This document shows, piece after piece, positions 1 through 5,267 of a stretch of 6,228 nt of DNA. Within the stretch, counting starts at the first letter, position 1. Each line of letters starts with the position of its first letter. The stretch is taken from NCBI GenBank assembly GCA_903868375.1, contig CAIPVD010000181.1:1-6228 (forward strand). The letters run 5' to 3'. The notes beneath the pieces are model-generated. The model was not told the origin of the DNA. It saw only the letters and a program-made list of their open reading frames with translations, and did no database searches. This DNA comes from an uncultured delta proteobacterium (GTDB lineage: Bacteria; UBA10199; GCA-002796325; 1-14-0-20-49-13). Made by a program: the position numbers and the translations under genes.

Positions 1-246
1 CATTACGGTGGAAGTGCCGATCGGTGGGGCTATAAACACACATTCAAATATATGAACGGCGACTGGTATCTTGTTCGTCAGAATATTAGGACCATGCATG
101 GCCTTGATGGAAAGAACGTTGATTCGGATCTTGCCGCCGGCACCGAAGAAACGACCATCATAAAAGAAGGCACGAATACAAAAAAAACAATAATAAAATC
201 TACCCCGAAGCCGCTTGTTAAGCTATCTGACTTTGCGCCATTTTAA
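1..246 (+). CDS. C-terminal fragment of an unrecognised protein (5' end outside window)
   Basis: An open frame runs in from the left edge and stops at TAA 244-246, so only the last 81 residues are visible. The first methionine in the fragment (position 52) is probably internal, because the frame is open and protein-like before it (HYGGSADRWGYKHTFKY). The fragment starts with an aromatic-rich stretch ending in YMNGDWYLVRQ, the kind of strand pair seen at the C-termini of beta-rich, often exported proteins of unknown function. A Thr/Lys-rich segment and a short hydrophobic tail (LVKLSDFAPF) follow. No catalytic motif is visible. Secretion cannot be judged without the N-terminus. It is separated from sucC by 43 nt and may be a separate transcription unit. 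The function is not recognised. Confidence 0.7.
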   Translation, partial: HYGGSADRWGYKHTFKYMNGDWYLVRQNIRTMHGLDGKNVDSDLAAGTEETTIIKEGTNTKKTIIKSTPKPLVKLSDFAPF

Positions 247-289
247 AGTGTTTGCATTATTTGAATGTTTGTGAAAAATATTCTTGATC

Positions 290-1447
290 ATGAAGATACA
301 CGAATATCAGGGCAAGGAACTTTTAAAGAAGTTTGGAGTTGCCGTTCCCAAAGGCGAAGTTGCATTTACTGTCGATGAAGCCGTGAAGATCGCACGGGAG
401 CTTGGGGGTGTCGTCGTTGTAAAGGCGCAGATCCATGCGGGTGGCCGTGGCAAGGGCGGCGGCGTTAAAATTTGCAAGACGCTTAACGAAGTGAAAGATG
501 CCGCTGGTAAAATTTTGGGCATGAAGCTCGTTACTCACCAGACGGGTCCGGAAGGTAAGATCGTAAAAAAACTTTTAGTTGAGAAAGGTTCGAATATTGC
601 GCGCGAACTTTATTTGGGAATGACGCTCGACAGGACGAACTCTAAGGTAACGCTCATGGCATCTTCCGAAGGCGGAATGGAGATAGAAAAAGTTGCCGCT
701 GAAAATCCGGAGAAGATATTTAAATTGGCGATAGACCCGTTCGGCGGAATTGATTCCGTAGCTGTTAAAAATATTGCAGGAAAGTTGAAATTATCCGGCG
801 GGTTGGATGAGAAATTCTGCGGTTTTGTATCTGCGCTTTACAAGGCTTACACTGAACTCGATGCATCGCTCGCGGAAATAAATCCGCTCGTCGTTACCAA
901 AGAAGGCGAAGTGATAGCGCTCGATGCAAAGATCAATCTGGATGACAACGCGTTCTTCAGGCACCCGGAATTCACCGCGCTTTTAGATCCGGACGAAGAA
1001 GACTCGATGGAGTTGCAGGCGAAGAAGTTCGATCTGAACTATATCAGCCTGAACGGCAACATCGGCTGCATGGTGAATGGCGCGGGCCTTGCCATGGCGA
1101 CGATGGATATCATCAAGCTTTATGGCGGAGAACCGGCGAATTTCCTCGATGTTGGCGGTGGCGCAACAAAAGAGAACGTTGCCGAGGCGTTTAAGATCAT
1201 TCTGCACGATCCCAAGGTTAAAGCCATACTGATAAACATATTCGGTGGCATCGTTAAGTGCGACATGATCGCCGAAGGTATCGTTGCCGCTGCAAAAGAG
1301 GTGAACATCAAAGTTCCGCTGGTCGTCCGCTTGCAGGGGACGAATTGCGAGATAGGCGCAGGTATCATTAAAAAGTCCGGACTTAATATTATCTCGGCCA
1401 ATGGATTTGCCGAAGCTGCGAAAAAAGTGGTTAACTGTATCAAGTGA
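290..1447 (+). CDS. sucC: Succinyl-CoA synthetase (ADP/GDP-forming), beta subunit
   Basis: This is the beta subunit of the cytosolic enzyme that converts succinyl-CoA, phosphate and ADP or GDP to succinate, CoA and ATP or GTP in the TCA cycle. It pairs with SucD, encoded downstream. The 385-residue product matches the family length (about 388). An N-terminal ATP-grasp domain opens with MKIHEYQGKELL and carries nucleotide-binding K45 and the glycine-rich GGRGK at 51-55. AEINPLV holds the metal-binding E196 and N198, with D212 after it. The C-terminal ligase/CoA domain has GCMVNGAGLA (259-268), GGEPANFLDVGGGATKE (279-295) and NIFGGIVKCD (316-325). ATG 290 is chosen because it gives the exact family N-terminus; a TTG at 284 in the same frame would add only two residues. 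Neither start has a clear Shine-Dalgarno sequence. ATP versus GTP preference cannot be decided by eye. The usual direct junction to sucD is interrupted by the cassette at 1451-1822. Confidence 0.97.
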   Translation: MKIHEYQGKELLKKFGVAVPKGEVAFTVDEAVKIARELGGVVVVKAQIHAGGRGKGGGVKICKTLNEVKDAAGKILGMKLVTHQTGPEGKIVKKLLVEKGSNIARELYLGMTLDRTNSKVTLMASSEGGMEIEKVAAENPEKIFKLAIDPFGGIDSVAVKNIAGKLKLSGGLDEKFCGFVSALYKAYTELDASLAEINPLVVTKEGEVIALDAKINLDDNAFFRHPEFTALLDPDEEDSMELQAKKFDLNYISLNGNIGCMVNGAGLAMATMDIIKLYGGEPANFLDVGGGATKENVAEAFKIILHDPKVKAILINIFGGIVKCDMIAEGIVAAAKEVNIKVPLVVRLQGTNCEIGAGIIKKSGLNIISANGFAEAAKKVVNCIK

Positions 1448-1450
1448 TGT

Positions 1451-1485
1451 GTCATTGCGAGGTCTGAAAGGCCGAAGCAATCTCC
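1451..1485 (+). repeat. Left 35-bp inverted repeat with internal hairpin
   Basis: The repeat begins GTCATTGCGAGG and ends GAAGCAATCTCC. It can fold on itself: ATTGC 1454-1458 pairs with GCAAT 1477-1481, and GGTCT 1461-1465 pairs with AGGCC 1469-1473 (one T-G wobble) around a 3-nt loop GAA, with a small internal loop between the stems. It differs from the reverse complement of the right copy only at 1463 and 1466. One change is the wobble position and the other lies in the hairpin loop, so both leave the fold intact. It begins 3 nt after the sucC stop codon. Similar GTCATTGCGAGG...GAAGCAATCTC palindromes are, from general knowledge, common dispersed repeats in several bacterial groups; that link is recollection and was not tested here. 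Confidence 0.9.
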
Positions 1486-1495
1486 TGTGTAAAGT

Positions 1496-1783
1496 ATGAG
1501 TAAAGAAGGTTATGTATATATAATCACGAATTTGAATGATACCGTTTTATATACGGGGGTTACAAGTAATCTAAAGAAGAGAATCTATGAGCATAAAGAA
1601 AAATTAGCGGATGGTTTTTCCAAAAGATATAATCTGGATAAACTTGTTTATTATGAAATATTTGATTCGATAGAAATGGCAATTGAAAGGGAAAAACAGA
1701 TAAAGGCTGGTTCTCGGAATGGAAAGATTAAACTCATAGAGAACATGAATGATAATTGGTCAGATCTTTATGATTCAATTTAA
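1496..1783 (+). CDS. GIY-YIG superfamily nuclease, small single-domain type
   Basis: The 95-residue protein is a nearly bare GIY-YIG nuclease domain of the small COG2827/UPF0213-like kind. The GIY half appears as YVYII (6-10) and the YIG half as LYTGVT (18-23). The expected catalytic arginine is R29 in LKKRIYEH. The expected metal-binding glutamate is in AIEREKQIK (62-70), and the C-terminal IENMNDNWSDL is also typical. There is no extra DNA-binding domain, membrane segment or signal peptide. The start ATG 1496 gives the standard N-terminus but has no Shine-Dalgarno sequence. The gene lies in operon orientation between sucC and sucD, tightly enclosed by inverted repeats, and is far more AT-rich than either neighbour, which points to acquisition. 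The family fold is DNA-cleaving. Whether this protein acts on its own flanking repeats is a hypothesis; small family members can also be non-mobile housekeeping or repair proteins. Confidence 0.9.
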   Translation: MSKEGYVYIITNLNDTVLYTGVTSNLKKRIYEHKEKLADGFSKRYNLDKLVYYEIFDSIEMAIEREKQIKAGSRNGKIKLIENMNDNWSDLYDSI

Positions 1784-1787
1784 TATG

Positions 1788-1822
1788 GGAGATTGCTTCG
1801 GCCTTTTAGGCCTCGCAATGAC
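1788..1822 (-). repeat. Right 35-bp inverted repeat with internal hairpin
   Basis: Its reverse complement matches the left copy at 33 of 35 positions. On the + strand it starts GGAGATTGCTTCGG and ends GCCTCGCAATGAC. The internal fold is slightly stronger than in the left copy: GGCCT 1800-1804 pairs perfectly with AGGCC 1808-1812 around loop TTT, and ATTGC 1792-1796 pairs with GCAAT 1815-1819. It ends only 8 nt before the sucD start codon, in the space where a ribosome binding site would normally lie. The two copies could also pair with each other across the GIY-YIG gene. Confidence 0.9.
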
Positions 1823-1830
1823 GCGCTCGT

Positions 1831-2706
1831 ATGAGCATTTGGATAAATAAGAACACGAAGGTTATGGTCCAGGGAATTACCGGTGGCGCAGGACAGTTCC
1901 ATACGCGCGCTTGCAAGGAATATGGGACCAATATCGTTGCGGGTGTTACGCCTGGTAAGGGCGGGCAGAATTTTGAAGGAATTCCCGTATTCAATTCCGT
2001 TGCTGAAGCCAAAAAAGAAACGGGCGCAAACGCCAGCATGATATTCGTTCCCGCCAAGTTCTGCTATAGCGCCATCAAAGACGCGATCGATGCGGAACTA
2101 GGTATTGTCGTCTGCATCACCGAAGGAATACCAACGCTCGACATGGTGAAGATAAAGAAATATCTAGAAGGTAAGAAGACGCGCCTCATAGGGCCAAATT
2201 GCCCCGGAATAATAAGCCCAGGCAGCTGCAAGCTCGGTATTATGCCCGGATTTATTCACAAGGAAGGCCGCATCGGTGTCATAAGCCGTAGTGGAACGCT
2301 AACTTACGAAGCGGTCGATCAGCTGACCAAGTTAGGCCTTGGCCAATCCACATGCATAGGCATAGGCGGCGATCCGGTTCCAGGCACGAACTTTATAGAT
2401 TGCCTTCAGGCATTCGAAGCAGACCCGGAAACAGATGCGGTTGTTATGATAGGAGAGATAGGCGGAAGCGCGGAAGAAGATGCGGCAAGGTTCGTTAAGG
2501 CGAACATGAAGAAGCCGGTCGTCGCGTTTATTGCGGGACAGACCGCGCCAAAGGGAAAACGGATGGGCCACGCCGGTGCTATCATTTCCGGAGGGCATGG
2601 AACGGCGGCTGAAAAGATCGAGGCGCTTGAATCTTGTGGTATCAAGGTTTCAAAGAGCCCAGGAGACATAGGGGAAACATTATATGCTAGAATTACTCAT
2701 CGTTAG
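1831..2706 (+). CDS. sucD: Succinyl-CoA synthetase (ADP/GDP-forming), alpha subunit
   Basis: This is the alpha subunit of succinyl-CoA synthetase. It binds CoA and carries the histidine that is phosphorylated during catalysis. The product is 291 residues (family about 289). It opens with MSIWINKNTKVMVQGITG, a Rossmann-type CoA-binding domain, followed by VTPGKGG (39-45), ITEGIPTLDM (96-105), GPNCPGI (121-127) and SRSGTLTYE (152-160). The phosphohistidine is H247 in KRMGHAGAI, and the EIGG loop (209-212) with GGSAEED is also present. ATG 1831 reproduces the family start. No Shine-Dalgarno sequence precedes it: the upstream DNA is the right repeat of the GIY-YIG cassette plus 8 nt. Its 3' end overlaps the phosphatase gene by 23 nt. 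All key residues are present, so the protein looks functional despite the insertion upstream. Confidence 0.97.
   Translation: MSIWINKNTKVMVQGITGGAGQFHTRACKEYGTNIVAGVTPGKGGQNFEGIPVFNSVAEAKKETGANASMIFVPAKFCYSAIKDAIDAELGIVVCITEGIPTLDMVKIKKYLEGKKTRLIGPNCPGIISPGSCKLGIMPGFIHKEGRIGVISRSGTLTYEAVDQLTKLGLGQSTCIGIGGDPVPGTNFIDCLQAFEADPETDAVVMIGEIGGSAEEDAARFVKANMKKPVVAFIAGQTAPKGKRMGHAGAIISGGHGTAAEKIEALESCGIKVSKSPGDIGETLYARITHR
2671..2676 (+). promoter_or_regulatory. Ribosome binding site for the phosphatase gene, inside sucD
   Basis: GGGGAA lies about 7 nt before ATG 2684, within the sucD coding sequence. It is one of very few convincing Shine-Dalgarno-like sites in the window and supports the start that overlaps sucD by 23 nt. 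Confidence 0.5.
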
Positions 2707-3301
2707 GCACGGACAGACCGACTGGAACATGGAACATCGCGTGATGGGCGATAAGCCGATACCTATAAACACTATTGGCAAGGCTCAAGCAAGAAGCCTC
2801 GCCAAGGGATTGAAGGACATCCAGATAGACGCTGTCTATACCAGTCCCGTAACACGCGCCATTCAGACCTCGCAGCCGATACTAAAAGGGCGCGACAGCA
2901 TTTCTTTGTACGAAGAACCTGGGTTTGCGGAGATAGGTTACGGCGATTGGGTGGGCCGTGCATTTTCTGAAATTCCCGAACTTCCGGTATATTTCAAAAA
3001 TCCTACGTCGGTGCCCATTCCGAACGGAGAGAACTTGGGTGAAGTCCAGAAAAGGGCACTTACAGCTATCGAAAATATCAGGGCAAAGCACGCAGATCAG
3101 CGCATACTTGCGATCTCGCACGCCGATGTAATTAAGCTGATACTGATCCATTACCTTGGGCTTCCGATGGACGAAATGCAGAAGTTCAGGATAGACAACG
3201 GTTCGCTGACCATTCTCCATTTCGACGACATCAAGGACCCTCGAATTATCTGCGTTAATGCCATCGAAGATCTGCAAAGATACTGCCACGTTCGCAAATA
3301 A
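2684..3301 (+). CDS. Histidine phosphatase family protein (phosphoglycerate mutase-like)
   Basis: A 205-residue, single-domain member of the histidine phosphatase superfamily, predicted cytosolic. The phospho-accepting histidine is H9 in LIVRHGQTDWN. The phosphate-pocket arginine is R58 in SPVTRAIQT, the acid is E83 in AEIGYGDWVG, and the second histidine is H146 in AISHADVIK. PIPNGEN (111-117) is the usual P-x-GE element. The YGDW-G signature and SHADVIKLIL...FRIDNGSLTIL resemble the uncharacterised MSMEG_4193-type and CobC/GpmB-like branches more than glycolytic GpmA, whose longer insert is absent. The substrate cannot be assigned. No cobalamin genes are nearby to support CobC. The start overlaps sucD by 23 nt, so the two are probably co-transcribed and translationally linked. 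Confidence 0.9.
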   Translation: MLELLIVRHGQTDWNMEHRVMGDKPIPINTIGKAQARSLAKGLKDIQIDAVYTSPVTRAIQTSQPILKGRDSISLYEEPGFAEIGYGDWVGRAFSEIPELPVYFKNPTSVPIPNGENLGEVQKRALTAIENIRAKHADQRILAISHADVIKLILIHYLGLPMDEMQKFRIDNGSLTILHFDDIKDPRIICVNAIEDLQRYCHVRK

Positions 3302-3341
3302 CTACACTTGATTTCTTGGCCCCTTTCTTCTACTTTGCTTC

Positions 3342-5264
3342 ATGCAACCTATGCCTCTTTCCAAGGATATAACAAAAATGGCCGTCGCCGAACTCGAACG
3401 CGAGGTGCGGCGGCACAATCATCTTTATTTCATCGAGCATAGTCCTGTTATATCGGACTATGATTTCGATATGCTTGTGGAAGAACTTAAACGCCGAAAA
3501 CCCGAATCTAAAGTTCTCCGAGAAATAGGCAACGATATATCAGGCAAGTTCAAAAAGGTTCGCCACGAAGTTGCGATGCTATCGCTCGATAAGGCGTACG
3601 ACCTAAAGACGATGGAGTCTTGGGCGGAAAAGTTCGAAGGCGATATTATCGTTTCACCGAAGATAGATGGCTGCGCGATGTCTTTGAGGTATGGCGCAGA
3701 CGGCACCTTGCAGCTGGCGGCAACTCGTGGCAGCGGAACAGTTGGCGAAGATGTGACGCCGAATATCCGTTTCGTGAAAGATATTCCGCAGAAGATCGCG
3801 CTTAAAAATGTCGAGGTGCGCGGCGAGATATACATGCCGCTTTCTGTTTTTAAGCGTTATAAAGAAGAGTTTGCAAATCCCAGGAACCTGGCAGCAGGAG
3901 CCATTAAGCAAAAAGACCCTACGAAGACCGGAGAATATTCACTTTCATTCTGGGCTTACGATATACTTGGAGCTGGCGCAAAGGACGAGGTTGAAAAAAG
4001 AAGGCTGCTTGAGAAGAACCGCTTTCCGGTCATCGAATGGAAGTTGATAAAGAAAGACAAAATACACGAAGTATTCGAAGATTATTTAAAGAGGCGCGAA
4101 AAAGTCGATTACGAAATGGACGGAGTCGTTTATAAAGCTAATCTTGTGAGCGAACAAGAGCGGCTTGGTTTTACGGCGCACCATCCAAGGTTTGGCATTG
4201 CTTTCAAATTCCAGGGAGATTCCGGCGTTACAACTCTAAAAGATGTCGAGTGGAGCGTTGCACGCACCGGTGTTATCACGCCGATAGGAATAGTAGAGCC
4301 GGTTGAACTTTCCGGTGCTATGGTTTCACGTGTATCGCTTCACAACTATGGGTTGATGAAAAAGCTTGGGCTGTCAAAAGGTGCAAAGGTCATGATGATG
4401 CGTCGAGGCGGCGTTATCCCAAATCTTGAATGGGTGGTCGAAAAGGGAAAGGGCGAGATAGAGGCGCCTCGTAAATGCCCATCGTGCGGTTCCAAGGTTG
4501 AACTGCGCGACGATTTTTTATATTGCACCGACGCCAAAAATTGCGTTCAGACAAAGGTTGGCGAGTTAAAACATTTTGTGTCGGTCGTTGAAATAGATGG
4601 GCTAGGAGATGTGCTGCTGGAAAAACTATACGCAGAAGGGCTCGTCACCGATGCTTCTGAATTTTACGAACTTGCCGCCGCCAATCTTTCCACGCTGGAG
4701 AGAATGGGCGATACGCTCGCGACCAAACTGATCAGAAATATCCAATCAAGGCGCGAACTGCCGCTGGATGTTTTTTTGCGCTCGCTTGGCATAAGAGAAG
4801 TTGGCAGGCACACATCGCAGATACTTGCGCGAGAGTTTGGAACGTTGGAGCACGTTCTCACAGTAACGCAGGAACAGTTATCATCAATTCACACGATAGG
4901 AGATGTCATAGCCACAGAGGTGGTAGGTGGGCTCAAGGCCAAATCAAAGCTGATAGATAAGCTCCTAAAGTTTGTGAAGGTTCAAAAGGGCGAGCCGAAA
5001 AACGAAGCGTCCGGCCCGTTTAAAGGCATGTCGTTCTTATTCACCGGTTCCATGCTTACAATGGTAAGATCCGATGCGGAGAAGCTCGTTGAAGAAAAGG
5101 GCGGAACTATCGCGAGCGGCGTAAGCAAAACGCTTGATTATATAGTGGTCGGCGATGGCGGCGGTGCCGGCTCAAAGTTAGATAAGGCGAAGAAGTTGCA
5201 ATCCAAAGGTGAAAAAGTGAAGATAGTTAATGAAAAGGAATTCTTAAAATTAGTGAAACAATAA
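3342..5264 (+). CDS. ligA: NAD+-dependent DNA ligase LigA
   Basis: This enzyme seals nicks during replication and repair, using NAD+ as adenylate donor. The 640-residue protein has the full LigA order. Domain Ia (about 15-80) has HNHLYFIEHSPVISDYDFD. The adenylation domain has catalytic K107 in KIDG, then VRGE (E162), FANPRNLAAG, DGVVYK (K265) and AFKF (K289). An OB fold includes the RTGVITPIG region. A zinc finger uses C379, C382, C395 and C401. Helix-hairpin-helix repeats (about 440-545) include SLGIREVG, and a C-terminal BRCT domain spans about 558-640. It is slightly shorter than E. coli LigA (671). Three normally conserved acidic positions differ: S105 two residues before the lysine (usually E), RGSG instead of RGDG, and RRGGVIP instead of RAGDVIP. 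ATG 3342 gives the longest form; 3351 is possible, and 3378 has the only Shine-Dalgarno-like sequence. nadA follows after 3 nt. Confidence 0.95.
   Translation: MQPMPLSKDITKMAVAELEREVRRHNHLYFIEHSPVISDYDFDMLVEELKRRKPESKVLREIGNDISGKFKKVRHEVAMLSLDKAYDLKTMESWAEKFEGDIIVSPKIDGCAMSLRYGADGTLQLAATRGSGTVGEDVTPNIRFVKDIPQKIALKNVEVRGEIYMPLSVFKRYKEEFANPRNLAAGAIKQKDPTKTGEYSLSFWAYDILGAGAKDEVEKRRLLEKNRFPVIEWKLIKKDKIHEVFEDYLKRREKVDYEMDGVVYKANLVSEQERLGFTAHHPRFGIAFKFQGDSGVTTLKDVEWSVARTGVITPIGIVEPVELSGAMVSRVSLHNYGLMKKLGLSKGAKVMMMRRGGVIPNLEWVVEKGKGEIEAPRKCPSCGSKVELRDDFLYCTDAKNCVQTKVGELKHFVSVVEIDGLGDVLLEKLYAEGLVTDASEFYELAAANLSTLERMGDTLATKLIRNIQSRRELPLDVFLRSLGIREVGRHTSQILAREFGTLEHVLTVTQEQLSSIHTIGDVIATEVVGGLKAKSKLIDKLLKFVKVQKGEPKNEASGPFKGMSFLFTGSMLTMVRSDAEKLVEEKGGTIASGVSKTLDYIVVGDGGGAGSKLDKAKKLQSKGEKVKIVNEKEFLKLVKQ
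3363..3367 (+). promoter_or_regulatory. Possible Shine-Dalgarno for an alternative ligA start at 3378
   Basis: AAGGA lies 10 nt before the in-frame ATG at 3378, whereas no purine-rich site precedes 3342 or 3351. Starting at 3378 would remove 12 residues and still leave MAVAELEREVRRHNHLYF, which keeps the domain Ia helix. The true start is undecided. Confidence 0.35.
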
Positions 5265-5267
5265 AAC

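Larger units (their letters stand above)
1451..1822 (+). mobile_element. Compact cassette: GIY-YIG gene between 35-bp inverted repeats
   Basis: Two 35-bp sequences in inverted orientation (1451-1485 and 1788-1822) match at 33 of 35 positions and enclose one small gene with 10 and 4 nt to spare. The cassette starts 3 nt after the sucC stop and ends 8 nt before the sucD start, so without it the two genes would be about 11 nt apart. Its interior is much more AT-rich than its neighbours: by hand count 1501-1560 is 30% GC and 1621-1680 is 25%, against 58% for 1081-1140 in sucC. Inverted ends, one nuclease gene, foreign composition and insertion into a normally tight operon together suggest a small mobile element. 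No target-site duplication is visible, and mobility itself is inferred. A non-mobile repeat pair that trapped a gene is the alternative. Confidence 0.65.

Noticed and set aside
284..289. TTG 284 as the sucC start
   Set aside because: ATG 290 gives the exact family N-terminus and 284 has no better ribosome binding site.
247..289. Sigma70 promoter upstream of sucC
   Set aside because: TTGCAT (252-257) and TATTCT (279-284) are 21 nt apart, too wide, and the latter runs into the start region; not convincing.
983..1480. Long minus-strand open frame opposite sucC
   Set aside because: It lies entirely opposite strongly conserved sucC codons and its product has no recognisable motif; it is a by-product of codon bias. 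The same applies to the other minus-strand frames opposite sucD, ligA and nadA.
1445..1830. Target-site duplication flanking the GIY-YIG cassette
   Set aside because: The flanks (TGATGT on the left, GCGCTCGT on the right) share no convincing direct repeat, so none is claimed.
1448..1830. GIY-YIG gene as a homing endonuclease inside an intron or intein
   Set aside because: The cassette lies between two intact genes, not within one, and no intron core or intein splice motifs are seen.
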